10,794 nt of DNA from an uncultured Phascolarctobacterium sp. (GTDB lineage Bacteria; Bacillota; Negativicutes; Acidaminococcales; Acidaminococcaceae): contig USBG01000052.1 in assembly GCA_900552855.1 (NCBI GenBank), positions 1-10,794 of the forward strand. Direction: 5' to 3'. Shown here piece after piece: positions 1 to 7,009 of this stretch (position 1 is the stretch's first letter; every line of letters starts with the position of its first letter). Made by a program: the position numbers and the translations under genes. The notes beneath the pieces are model-generated. The model saw only the letters and a list, made by a program, of their open reading frames with translations, had not been told where the DNA came from and searched no databases.

Positions 1-6
1 ACTATT

Positions 7-34
7 ATTATACGCTATTTCTCGTCAAAATCAA
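7..34 (-). promoter_or_regulatory. Candidate promoter reading out of the left edge
   Basis: On the minus strand a TTGATT hexamer (29-34) and a perfect TATAAT (7-12) are separated by 16 bp, a good sigma-A type match. It lies after the rpsO terminator and points out of the window, so it could drive the next gene. In many Firmicutes that gene is pnp, but none is visible here. The surrounding DNA is very AT-rich, so chance matches are a real risk. Confidence 0.5.
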
Positions 35-104
35 CCATTTGTTGTGACAGAGCCATTTTTTAAATTTATGTTATTCAAAACAAAACATATAACAATATAT
101 TACT

Positions 105-113
105 ATTATATCA
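105..113 (-). promoter_or_regulatory. Candidate extended -10 promoter element
   Basis: The minus strand reads TGATATAAT, a TATAAT hexamer (105-110) preceded by the TGn extended -10 motif (111-113). The -35 position 17 bp upstream reads TGCGCA, a poor match, so activity would depend on the extended -10. A small dyad at 125-141 covers this -35 area. This is the second candidate start for the gene beyond the left edge. Confidence 0.35.
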
Positions 114-124
114 TACTACATTAA

Positions 125-141
125 AATTGCGCATTGCAATT
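125..141. repeat. Inverted repeat, possible operator
   Basis: AATTGC at 125-130 and GCAATT at 136-141 form a 6-bp inverted repeat around a 5-bp spacer. It overlaps the -35 position of the minus-strand extended -10 promoter at 105-113, where a regulator might bind. It is short and in AT-rich DNA, so it could be accidental. Confidence 0.3.
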
Positions 142-235
142 AGTAGTTGTAAATATTCTAAAAATCAATTTACACAAAAATTCATTTTTCTATTCAACTA
201 CCTCATATATGTTTTCAATACTTTTGTGCATATAT

Positions 236-270
236 AAAAAAAAGAGCCCATCCAAATGGATGAGCTCTTT
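236..270 (-). terminator. Intrinsic terminator of rpsO and the rimP operon
   Basis: On the minus strand a 13-bp stem (258-270 pairing with 241-253, one U-G wobble) closes a 4-nt loop (254-257) and runs directly into eight U residues (236-243, overlapping the base of the stem). It begins 10 bp after the rpsO stop codon. This is a classic rho-independent terminator and ends both the rpsO transcript and read-through from the long upstream operon. Confidence 0.93.
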
Positions 271-280
271 ATAAGCTAAA

Positions 281-547
281 TTATTTGCGGATACCCAGTT
301 TAGCAATGATTGCACGATAACGTTCGATATCTTTGCTTTGCAGGTAGTTCAGCAGACCACGACGTTTACCAACCATTTTCAGCAGACCACGACGAGAATG
401 ATGGTCTTTTTTGTTGGTTTTCAGATGCTCGGTCAAGTATTTGATACGAGCGGACAGTACAGCGATTTGTACTTCCGGAGAACCGGTGTCGCCTTCATGA
501 CGAGCGTTGTCGAGAATAAGTGCTTGTTTAGCTTCGCTAGTTAACAT
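281..547 (-). CDS. rpsO: 30S ribosomal protein S15
   Basis: An 88-residue protein, the usual length for bacterial S15 (uS15), which binds the 16S rRNA central domain at the helix 20/21/22 junction early in 30S assembly. Family landmarks are plain: the [12 protein letters not shown] segment near residues 16-27, LTEHL near 38-42, the [11 protein letters not shown] rRNA-binding segment near 46-56 and the [12 protein letters not shown] end. The start is well set: an AGGAGGAAA SD lies just upstream of ATG 545-547. It is the last gene of the cluster, but it has its own strong promoter (634-662), so S15 can be made independently of read-through from ribF. An intrinsic terminator follows. S15 often represses its own translation through a leader structure, and the leader here can fold suggestively. 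Confidence 0.98.
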   Translation of the reverse strand: MLTSEAKQALILDNARHEGDTGSPEVQIAVLSARIKYLTEHLKTNKKDHHSRRGLLKMVGKRRGLLNYLQSKDIERYRAIIAKLGIRK

Positions 548-628
548 TGAGATTTCCTCCTAAAAATTAAAATTGCCATAAGCATAGCGGCCGTTGGAGT
601 ATCGCACCACCAAGCTTTGGTTCATACT
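548..628 (-). promoter_or_regulatory. rpsO 5' leader, candidate S15 autoregulatory RNA
   Basis: About 80 nt separate the predicted transcription start from the rpsO ATG. Reading the minus strand, AGUAU (628-624) can pair with AUACU (602-598), enclosing a small hairpin in which ACCAA (621-617) pairs with UUGGU (613-609). A second hairpin pairs GCCG (591-588) with UGGC (578-575). CUCC (599-596) is complementary to GGAG of the SD (560-557), offering an alternative anti-SD pairing. Leaders that bind S15 are known in several phyla with different folds, Firmicutes included. I see a plausible switch but cannot match it to a defined S15 motif. Confidence 0.35.
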
Positions 629-633
629 TGAAT

Positions 634-662
634 AGTATACCATGGTATATGCTTCTTGACAA
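634..662 (-). promoter_or_regulatory. Promoter of rpsO
   Basis: On the minus strand TTGTCA (657-662), a 17-bp spacer and TATACT (634-639) form a near-consensus sigma-A promoter in the ribF-rpsO gap. Transcription should start near 627, leaving an 80-nt leader. A very AT-rich 14-bp palindrome lies just upstream (670-683) where an UP element would sit. A second palindrome (636-649) spans the spacer and most of the -10. Confidence 0.8.
636..649. repeat. Perfect 14-bp palindrome over the rpsO -10 and spacer
   Basis: TATACCATGGTATA reads the same on both strands. It covers four bases of the -10 hexamer and ten of the spacer of the rpsO promoter. A dimeric repressor bound here would block RNA polymerase. 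Part of the symmetry comes from the -10 itself, so the evidence for an operator is positional only. Confidence 0.45.
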
Positions 663-669
663 GATAAAT

Positions 670-683
670 GTTAAAATTTTAAC
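670..683. repeat. Perfect 14-bp AT-rich palindrome upstream of the rpsO -35
   Basis: GTTAAAATTTTAAC is a perfect palindrome centred about 17 bp upstream of the rpsO -35 and 14 bp after the ribF stop. Its A/T runs suit an UP element bound by the RNA polymerase alpha subunit. As RNA it could form only a weak AU hairpin, and no U-run follows, so it is not a convincing ribF terminator. Confidence 0.4.
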
Positions 684-696
684 ACTAAAAGCATTA

Positions 697-1629
697 TTAT
701 TTTTCTACCTGTATAAGCTCCCTACAGGTTTCTTTATCAGCAGCAAGCTGTTCCTTCAATGCGATAATTGAAGGGAATTTTATCTCGCCACGAATATGAC
801 GCATAAAAACAACAGTCATTTCTTGTCCGTAAATATCTCCTGAAAAATCAAAGATATTAACCTCCAAGCGTAGGCGCTCTACATCTCCAAAGGTTGGATT
901 CTTGCCAACGTTGGCCATACCATAATAGGTACTAGCCCCTAGCCAAACCTTGACCATATAAACGCCGCTCCTAGGAGCTGCCACGTTATAATCCTCCAAC
1001 TCTATATTTGCTGTAGGAAAGCCTAGCAATCTGCCTCTTTCATTGCCATGAGCAACGGTGCCTGTAAGGCAATAGCTGCGTCCTAGCATTCTTGCAGCCT
1101 CCTCCATCATGCCATTGCCAATAAGCTGACGAATAGCCGTACTGCTTATTACAGTGCCATGAAGGCTGACTAAAGAACGTACAATAAGCTTAAATCCCAT
1201 TTTGGCAGCAGAAGCAGCCAAGCTCTTACAATTTCCTCTGCCATATATACCATAGCTAAAGTTTTCACCAACAGTAAGGCAGCTATAATTTAAGGGCTGT
1301 AGCTTTTCTAAAAATGCTTCTGGCTCTAGCTGTGCCAGTGTCTTGTCAAAAGGAATATCTATCAATATATCCACACCTAGCTTTTCCAAAAGCTCTAGCT
1401 TCTTTTCCTGAGAAATCAAAGAAACAGGAACAGCCTCTGGCTTAATAAAGCTCAATGGATGATTGCTGAAGGTAAATACTGCCAGCTTAGCAGCAGTAGC
1501 ATTAGCCTGCTCTCTTGCCGCTAAAATTACATCCTGATGTCCTAAATGCAGTCCATCAAAGGTACCCAAAGCGATTACACAGGGCGCTCCTACATTATGT
1601 AATTGTTCTAAAGCAGTAATTATTTTCAT
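697..1629 (-). CDS. ribF: Bifunctional riboflavin kinase / FAD synthetase
   Basis: A cytoplasmic enzyme that phosphorylates riboflavin to FMN and adenylates FMN to FAD. At 310 residues it has normal family length. The N-terminal nucleotidyltransferase domain (about 1-185) carries GTFDGLHLGH at 22-31 and ISSTAIR at 161-167. The second adenylyltransferase motif, ENFSYG near 122-127, has Asn where many members have Asp. The C-terminal kinase domain carries GRLLGFPTAN at 199-208, the ANVGKNPTF strand near 239-247 and a likely catalytic Glu256 in LEVNIFDF. ATG 1627-1629 is preceded by a GAGGAAG SD lying inside the end of truB, and only 5 nt separate the two genes, so translation is probably coupled. 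No terminator follows. ribF is commonly placed after truB in Firmicutes. Confidence 0.96.
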   Translation of the reverse strand: MKIITALEQLHNVGAPCVIALGTFDGLHLGHQDVILAAREQANATAAKLAVFTFSNHPLSFIKPEAVPVSLISQEKKLELLEKLGVDILIDIPFDKTLAQLEPEAFLEKLQPLNYSCLTVGENFSYGIYGRGNCKSLAASAAKMGFKLIVRSLVSLHGTVISSTAIRQLIGNGMMEEAARMLGRSYCLTGTVAHGNERGRLLGFPTANIELEDYNVAAPRSGVYMVKVWLGASTYYGMANVGKNPTFGDVERLRLEVNIFDFSGDIYGQEMTVVFMRHIRGEIKFPSIIALKEQLAADKETCRELIQVEK

Positions 1630-1634
1630 TTTAT

Positions 1635-2513
1635 TTATACTTCCTCAGGCATTTTATAATGCTCTAAAATTTTTTCAGCCTTAATCATAGATTCAGAACA
1701 AATTCCTAGTCCTAAAAACTCATCTCCAGGACCAATAAGGACATACCGTCCATCACAAGTGCCAGCAATAGTAGTACGCACACCATTGGTAATACGTGCT
1801 GCCTGTTTGCCTGTCAGCTTAAGCTTTGGTAATTCTGCAACTGCAGTAATAGGCGCTGCACTACAGCCCTCTGGATCATCTGCAATTTCCTGCAAAGTGT
1901 AAGCATCAGCCAAGGTATAGCTGCCAACCCTTGTACGCAGCAGAAAGCTCATAGTACCACAGGTTCCAAGTGCTGCAGCAATATCCTCGCCCAATACTCT
2001 GATATATGTACCCTTAGAGCAATCAACGGCAACAGTAAAACGGTTATCCGCAAAATGTAATAGCTCTAGTTGATATATCTCTATTTGTCTAGGCTGTCGC
2101 TCTACCTCTACACCTTTACGAGCCAGCTCGTACAGCTTTTTACCATTAACCTTTAACGCAGAATACATGGGTGGAAGCTGCTGCTGTATACCTAAAAAGC
2201 TGTCTAAGGTTTTACGCAGCTCCTCCTCTGTAAGAGCAGGAACAGGCTTTTCCTCTACTACAGCGCCGCTGTCATCGCCGGTATCAGTACGCTTGCCAAG
2301 TGTAAACTCAGCAATATACTGTTTTTCTCCTTCAACTGCAAACTCTAAAAGACGGGTAGTCACACCCGCAAAAACAGGAAGAACTCCTGCCGCATCAGGG
2401 TCAAGAGTTCCCCCATGTCCTATTTTCTTTGTATGTAAAGCACGCCTTAAAAACGCCACCACATCGTGAGATGTCATTCCAGGAGGCTTTATTACATTAA
2501 AAATACCGTCCAT
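1635..2513 (-). CDS. truB: tRNA pseudouridine(55) synthase TruB
   Basis: Isomerises U55 of the tRNA T-loop to pseudouridine and in other bacteria also acts as a tRNA folding chaperone. The 292-residue protein opens with the TruB signature GIFNVIKPPGMTSHDVV (3-19) and carries GHGGTLDPDAAGVLP with catalytic Asp38. Further landmarks are the QQLPPMYSALKVNGKKLYELAR segment after residue 110, KGTYIRVL in the core and RTRVGSY after it. About 60 C-terminal residues (LPKLKLTGKQAARITNG onward) fit the PUA-like RNA-binding domain. The start ATG shares one base with the nrnA stop (TAATG at 2511-2515), which implies termination-reinitiation coupling. A GGTAAGG-like SD lies in the end of nrnA. Nothing essential is missing. 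Confidence 0.97.
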   Translation of the reverse strand: MDGIFNVIKPPGMTSHDVVAFLRRALHTKKIGHGGTLDPDAAGVLPVFAGVTTRLLEFAVEGEKQYIAEFTLGKRTDTGDDSGAVVEEKPVPALTEEELRKTLDSFLGIQQQLPPMYSALKVNGKKLYELARKGVEVERQPRQIEIYQLELLHFADNRFTVAVDCSKGTYIRVLGEDIAAALGTCGTMSFLLRTRVGSYTLADAYTLQEIADDPEGCSAAPITAVAELPKLKLTGKQAARITNGVRTTIAGTCDGRYVLIGPGDEFLGLGICSESMIKAEKILEHYKMPEEV

Positions 2514-3463
2514 TACATTACCTTGCCTAACTCTTCTAAAAGCTGACGTTTAGCCTCTTCAAGCGGAGCATTAATAGTACAGCCTGCAGCACGCACATGA
2601 CCTCCACCGCCAAAGTGCAACGCAACCTGCGCCACATCGGTTTTGGAGGAACGCATGCTTACACGAGTAACCTCTGGTTCCACAGCCTTAAAGAAAACAG
2701 CCACGTCCACACCCTCAATACCACGAGGATAGGAAATAAAGTTATCGGTTGATACATCTTTATTATAAAGATCATTAGACAGACTGATATAAGCAACTCT
2801 ATCGTCAAAGGTAAAGGTCAGAGTCGGCAATACCTTAACCCACAGATCTACGTTAGCTCTTTCACGAACCTCCATAGCCTCTGAAATTTCGTTAGGTTTT
2901 GCTCCGGCATCCAAAAGCTTAGCTGCCATGTTCATGGTTCTGGAGGTAGTATTGGAAAAACGGAAGTTACCGCAATCCATACTAATTGCAGTATAGAAGC
3001 AGGTAGCAATTTCCTTATCCATCTGCCAACCCATTTCCTCAAACAGCATACACATTACTTCGCCTGTAGCTGCCGCAGCAGCATCAAGATAAAGATAGTC
3101 AGCAAAAAGTGTATTGGAAATATGGTGGTCGATATTCATCAAGACCTTAGCCTCAACCACCTCATTAACGATTCCGATACGGTCAGCTGAGCTGGCATCA
3201 ATAACGCAAAGTACATCTGCCTCCAGCTTTTCACCAATAACAGGACGCTTACAGCATTCGATTTCGGGCAGAAAGCCAAAAATCTTATTGATGTCATCAT
3301 CAACAAACAAAGTTACCTCTTTGCCCTGCTGCTTCAGATAACGACCTAAGCCTAAAGCAGAGCCAAGAGTATCTCCGTCAGGGCTGACATGGCAGCACAG
3401 AACAATTTTCTGCGCCGCCATCAGCATGGAACCGGTTTCCTTAAGAGTCAGTTCCTTACTCAT
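2513..3463 (-). CDS. nrnA: DHH-family nanoRNase / pAp phosphatase NrnA
   Basis: Family members degrade 2-5 nt RNAs from the 5' end and hydrolyse 3'-phosphoadenosine 5'-phosphate (pAp) to AMP using Mn2+. The 316-residue protein has the DHH domain with HVSPDGDTLGS (His25, Asp29, Asp31), VIDASS (Asp89), the DHH triad at 112-114 and Asp163 in TAISMDCGNFRF. The C-terminal DHHA1 domain carries GGGGHVRAAG at 285-294. I chose ATG 3461-3463 because a GAGGAAG SD sits just upstream and it overlaps the rbfA stop by only 8 nt. An upstream in-frame ATG at 3532 would add 23 basic residues overlapping rbfA and is unlikely. The enzyme would finish RNA decay in an operon otherwise devoted to translation. Two mutually exclusive reactions are known, so both names are used. 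Confidence 0.94.
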   Translation of the reverse strand: MSKELTLKETGSMLMAAQKIVLCCHVSPDGDTLGSALGLGRYLKQQGKEVTLFVDDDINKIFGFLPEIECCKRPVIGEKLEADVLCVIDASSADRIGIVNEVVEAKVLMNIDHHISNTLFADYLYLDAAAAATGEVMCMLFEEMGWQMDKEIATCFYTAISMDCGNFRFSNTTSRTMNMAAKLLDAGAKPNEISEAMEVRERANVDLWVKVLPTLTFTFDDRVAYISLSNDLYNKDVSTDNFISYPRGIEGVDVAVFFKAVEPEVTRVSMRSSKTDVAQVALHFGGGGHVRAAGCTINAPLEEAKRQLLEELGKVM

Positions 3464-3833
3464 CTTTGTCTTCCTCAATAGAAGGCTTTTCTTCTTGCTT
3501 AATCTTCTGCAGAATGCTTTCAATGTGAGCACTGTACTCCATAGAAGTATCTTTTTGCAGAATTAAGGTAGGTGCAAAGCGCAGACGGATGCGTTTTGCA
3601 ATCTCGGTACGCATAAAGCCCAAGGACTTTTGCAGCGCCTTCCAGGTTTCTTCATGTTTTTCTTTAGGTCCATAAAGGCTAACATAAATCTTAGCATAGC
3701 TCATATCATCAGTAAGCTCAACACCGGTAACAGTTACAAACTGAATACGGGGATCCTTTACATCCATTAAGAGCATTTTGCTAATTTCCTGTTGAATTGC
3801 CTCTTGAACCTTTTCAACTCTTAATCTTGCCAT
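3456..3833 (-). CDS. rbfA: 30S ribosome-binding factor A
   Basis: A 125-residue RbfA that binds immature 30S subunits and helps mature the 5' end of 16S rRNA, also important in cold adaptation. It shows the family start ARLRVEKVQEAIQQEIS, the VKDPRIQFVTVTGVELTDDMSYAKIYVS core of the KH-like fold (about 25-53) and the RIRLRFAPTLILQKDTSMEYSAHIE segment (about 82-105). The C-terminal tail is acidic and lysine-rich (EEKPSIEEDKDE) and probably unstructured. ATG 3831-3833 follows infB by 18 nt with an AGAGG SD. The last codons hold the SD for nrnA, and the two genes overlap by 8 nt. The infB-rbfA pairing is conserved widely and links 30S maturation with initiation. Confidence 0.96.
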   Translation of the reverse strand: MARLRVEKVQEAIQQEISKMLLMDVKDPRIQFVTVTGVELTDDMSYAKIYVSLYGPKEKHEETWKALQKSLGFMRTEIAKRIRLRFAPTLILQKDTSMEYSAHIESILQKIKQEEKPSIEEDKDE

Positions 3834-3851
3834 ATTTATAACCTCTAGCTA

Positions 3852-6419
3852 TTAATCTACAGCAACCTCTTCCATATCATAAACCTCGAATTGGTCGCCT
3901 TCCTTCAGGTCACGATATTTTTCAAGAGTAATACCGCATTCATAGCCTTGTTGTACTTCCTTAACGTCATCCTTGAAGCGACGCAGAGAATCAATAACAT
4001 CATCAAAAATTACGATGCCATCACGGATGATACGAACCTTAGAGTGGTTAGTAACCTTACCCTCGGTAACGTAGCAGCCTGCAATCAGAAGCTTGGAAAT
4101 GGTAATTAGCTGACGAACCTCAATGCGGCCGGTAACAACCTCTTTGAATTTAGGAGCCAGCATACCTTTGATAGCAGCTTCTACATCGTTCAGCGCATCA
4201 TAGATTACACGATAGGTGCGTAAGTCAACCTTTTCAGTTTCTGCAGCCTTACGAGCGTTAGCATCAGGACGAACATTGAAGCCGATAATAAGAGCGTTAG
4301 CCGCAGATGCCAGCATAACGTCGGACTCGCTGATTGCACCTACGCCTGCGTGAACAACGGATACCTTAACCTCATCGTTTTTAATCTTCTCAAGAGAAGC
4401 CTTCAGAGCCTCAATAGTACCTTGAACGTCAGCCTTAACAACGATATTCAGGTCTTTGATTTCACCGTCTTGAATACGTTGGAACAGGTCATCCAAGGAT
4501 ACCTTGGAATTCATCTTAATTTCCTCTTCCTTGCGTTTAGCAATACGTTTTTCAGCTACGCTGCGAGCAGTACGCTCATCAGTGCTGTCCAAAATATCGC
4601 CTGCTGCGGGAACATCATTCAGACCAAGAACCTCTACAGGGGTAGAAGGACCAGCCTTTTTAATCTTTTCGCCACGGTCATTAATCATTGCACGAACCTT
4701 GCCATAGCAGGTACCAGCAATAATGGTATCACCGATGTGCAGAGTACCACGTTGTACCAAAACGGTTGCAACAGGACCACGGCCCTTATCCAGCTGAGCC
4801 TCGATAATAGTGCCATGTGCAGGCAGGTTCGGGTTAGCCTTCAGCTCTTGAACCTCTGCAACCAGCAGAATCATTTCCAGAATATCGGTAATACCGATTT
4901 TTTGACGTGCAGAAACAGGAACCATAATGGTATCGCCGCCCCACTCCTCAGGAATCAGACCATGCTCTGCCAGCTGTTGTTTAATATGGTCGGGGTTTGC
5001 ACCCTCGCGGTCAATTTTGTTGATAGCAACAATAATGGGCACCTCTGCTGCTTTAGCATGGTTAATAGCCTCAATGGTTTGAGGCATAACGCCATCATCT
5101 GCTGCAACTACAAGGATTGCCACGTCGGTAACCTGTGCACCGCGAGCACGCATTGCGGTAAACGCTTCGTGACCAGGGGTATCCAGGAATACGATTTGTT
5201 TGCCTTGATAGCTAATTTTGTAAGCACCAATGTGCTGGGTAATGCCGCCTGCTTCACGTGCAGTAACATTAGTTTTACGAATTGCATCCAACAAGGAGGT
5301 TTTACCATGGTCAACGTGGCCCATAACAGTAATAACAGGCGGACGCAGAACACGTTTTTCCTCCGGATCGTCAACCTCAGGAATTTCGGTAGGATCCTCT
5401 TCGGGAGCCTTTTGGCCTACTTCAACGCCAAAGTTATCACCAATCAGTAAAGCTGTATCATAGTCAATATCCTGGTTGATGGTAACCATCATACCCAGCA
5501 TGAATAATGCTTTGATAACCTCATTTACTTCGCGTTTGATAAGCTTAGCAAAATCTTGAACGTTGATGGATTCACCAACCTCAACATATGTAGGTCTTTG
5601 AATCTCTACTACCGGTGCCAGAGCCTTAGGAGCAGTATTCTTCTTATTTCTATTTACAGGCATTTGATGACCTGCACTACGATTAGGACGGCTTTCCTTA
5701 GTAGCGTAGGAGCCCTTAATCTTCGGGTTTTCCTTACGACCTGCCTTGCCATTAGCATTACGTTCGCCACGGCCTCTGCCATTATCCTTGCCACTCATTT
5801 TGCTAGCGGCAGCGGTTGCACGACTTTCACCGTGAACAGATTGACCAGCCTGTTGGCCCTTTGCAGGTACAAAAACACCGCCTTGGCGTTGTTGACCACG
5901 ATTGTTGTTATTGCGGTTGCCGCCTTGTGCATTATTACCCTCACGTCTTTGCTGGCCACCTTGACCTGCGGGACGTTGATTATTATTACGGGGTCCACCC
6001 TGTTGACCATTACGGCCACCTTGTTGACGGTTTTCATTGCGATTATTATTATTCATACCGCCTTGACGATTCTCGCCGCGGTTTTCATTGCGTTTCTGCT
6101 GGTTTTGTTGATTTTGCATATTTCTCTGACTATTGCCGGCAGTCTTATTATCCTGGCGATTTGCCTCTTGCTGCTTCGGCTGCTCCTTTCTCTCAACTTT
6201 TGCAGGGGTAACCTGTTTGGGTTGTACTTTATGTTCAGCCTTAACTGGCTTGGGCGGCGCAGGCTTCTTATCGTAAGCATCCTTAATAACAGCCATAGTC
6301 GCTTCATCAACACCACTCAGATTTGATTTATCTATTTTGTGCTTTTTTAAAAGCTCTACGACTTCATTGGCAGTCTTGCCATATTCCTTAGCTACCTCAT
6401 AAACTCGTTTACTACCCAT
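3852..6419 (-). CDS. infB: Translation initiation factor IF-2
   Basis: The GTPase that positions initiator fMet-tRNA on the 30S subunit and promotes 50S joining. The 855-residue protein has an IF2_N motif at 1-50 and a long low-complexity linker, about 51-268, dominated by Asn, Gln, Gly and Arg between residues 85 and 180. A second IF2_N-like region follows (about 278-335), then the GTPase domain: G1 GHVDHGKT 367-374, G3 DTPGHE 413-418, G4 NKID 467-470, G5 SAR 503-505. Domains II, III and the C-terminal tRNA-binding domain complete it (C-terminal motifs such as [18 protein letters not shown]). A strong GGAGGTGG SD (6424-6431) sits just upstream of ATG 6417-6419, 30 nt after ylxQ. The linker composition is unusual beside the Lys/Glu/Ala-rich linkers of many IF-2 proteins. 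Otherwise it is complete and canonical. Confidence 0.98.
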   Translation of the reverse strand: MGSKRVYEVAKEYGKTANEVVELLKKHKIDKSNLSGVDEATMAVIKDAYDKKPAPPKPVKAEHKVQPKQVTPAKVERKEQPKQQEANRQDNKTAGNSQRNMQNQQNQQKRNENRGENRQGGMNNNNRNENRQQGGRNGQQGGPRNNNQRPAGQGGQQRREGNNAQGGNRNNNNRGQQRQGGVFVPAKGQQAGQSVHGESRATAAASKMSGKDNGRGRGERNANGKAGRKENPKIKGSYATKESRPNRSAGHQMPVNRNKKNTAPKALAPVVEIQRPTYVEVGESINVQDFAKLIKREVNEVIKALFMLGMMVTINQDIDYDTALLIGDNFGVEVGQKAPEEDPTEIPEVDDPEEKRVLRPPVITVMGHVDHGKTSLLDAIRKTNVTAREAGGITQHIGAYKISYQGKQIVFLDTPGHEAFTAMRARGAQVTDVAILVVAADDGVMPQTIEAINHAKAAEVPIIVAINKIDREGANPDHIKQQLAEHGLIPEEWGGDTIMVPVSARQKIGITDILEMILLVAEVQELKANPNLPAHGTIIEAQLDKGRGPVATVLVQRGTLHIGDTIIAGTCYGKVRAMINDRGEKIKKAGPSTPVEVLGLNDVPAAGDILDSTDERTARSVAEKRIAKRKEEEIKMNSKVSLDDLFQRIQDGEIKDLNIVVKADVQGTIEALKASLEKIKNDEVKVSVVHAGVGAISESDVMLASAANALIIGFNVRPDANARKAAETEKVDLRTYRVIYDALNDVEAAIKGMLAPKFKEVVTGRIEVRQLITISKLLIAGCYVTEGKVTNHSKVRIIRDGIVIFDDVIDSLRRFKDDVKEVQQGYECGITLEKYRDLKEGDQFEVYDMEEVAVD

Positions 6420-6449
6420 TCATCCACCTCCAAACTAGATTTAACGGGA

Positions 6450-6746
6450 TTATTTTTTCTTAATCATGTTGGCAAAATTACTATCCGTAATAACAACTGC
6501 TGTTCTTCTGGCTTTGCCTATAGCATAACCAAGCTCATCACGTGTAAGCGCCTCCACAACGGGAATATGAGCCTGCTCTGCTAAATAAAGCATGTCCTTT
6601 TTGGAGTTAGGAGCTGCATCAGTAGCCAATACCAAAAGCTTGCCCTTTCCGCTCTTCAAAGCACCGCGGACAGACAAGTCTCCGGAAGCAGTTTTACCGG
6701 CCTTCTGTGCCAAGCCTAAAGCAAAAGCAATGTTATTGTTTGCCAT
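6450..6746 (-). CDS. ylxQ: L7Ae-family RNA-binding protein YlxQ
   Basis: A 98-residue member of the ribosomal L7Ae/L30e family, which bind kink-turn RNAs. The visible fold segment is IAFALGLAQKAGKTASGD (about 6-23), followed by the GKLLVLATDAAPNSKKDM strand-helix unit (about 35-52) and the VEALTRDELGYAIGKARRTAVVI segment (about 64-86). The gene overlaps the end of ylxR by 14 nt, and its GGAGG SD lies inside ylxR, 9 nt before ATG 6744-6746, so it is probably translationally coupled. The ylxR-ylxQ pair between nusA and infB is a hallmark of Firmicutes-type clusters. Its exact RNA target is not established by sequence; a role in ribosome assembly or RNA processing is inference. Confidence 0.92.
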   Translation of the reverse strand: MANNNIAFALGLAQKAGKTASGDLSVRGALKSGKGKLLVLATDAAPNSKKDMLYLAEQAHIPVVEALTRDELGYAIGKARRTAVVITDSNFANMIKKK

Positions 6747-7005
6747 GCGCTAAATCCTCCAACAGCTGTTGGTAAACATCTTGGCTAACAGCCTTTTCTA
6801 AAGCACGCTCCAGACGCTTTTCCTTAACAGCCTTTGTTATACATTCAGGATTAGGACAAACATACGCACCACGACCGTTCTTTTTACCTGTAAGGTCCAG
6901 ACTAATCTCACCCTCAGGAGAACGGACAATGCGAAACAAATCCTTCTTATCCTTCATCTCATTACAGCCCACACACTTACGCTGTGGGATTTTTTTCATT
7001 TTCAT
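6733..7005 (-). CDS. ylxR: YlxR family RNA-binding protein (RNase P modulator)
   Basis: A 90-residue YlxR (DUF448) protein. The B. subtilis homologue has been reported as an RNase P modulator, RnpM. Signature features are PQRKCVGC near 7-14, DLFRIVRSPEG near 22-32 and the strongly conserved GRGAYVC near 44-50. Cys11, Cys14, Cys50 and Cys55 form CxxC and CxxxxC pairs that could bind a metal, though this is inference. I chose ATG 7003-7005 because a GAGGA SD at the end of nusA is 9 nt upstream. A second ATG at 6999 is too far from it, and a longer in-frame start at 7116 would lie inside nusA. Only 4 nt separate the nusA stop from this start. Confidence 0.93.
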   Translation of the reverse strand: MKMKKIPQRKCVGCNEMKDKKDLFRIVRSPEGEISLDLTGKKNGRGAYVCPNPECITKAVKEKRLERALEKAVSQDVYQQLLEDLAHGKQ

Positions 7006-7009
7006 ATAA

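Noticed and set aside
3464..3532. Longer N-terminus for NrnA
   Set aside because: The extra 23 residues lie in rbfA and are unlike the family. A clear SD precedes ATG 3461-3463.
4350..5450. A 366-codon plus-strand open frame opposite infB
   Set aside because: It lies entirely antisense to the conserved IF-2 GTPase region and has no recognisable domain. It is a codon-usage shadow.
5556..6326. A 256-codon hydrophobic plus-strand open frame
   Set aside because: It is the antisense reading of the repetitive Asn/Gln-rich IF-2 linker. Repeated antisense Ile/Thr/Leu codons mimic a membrane protein.
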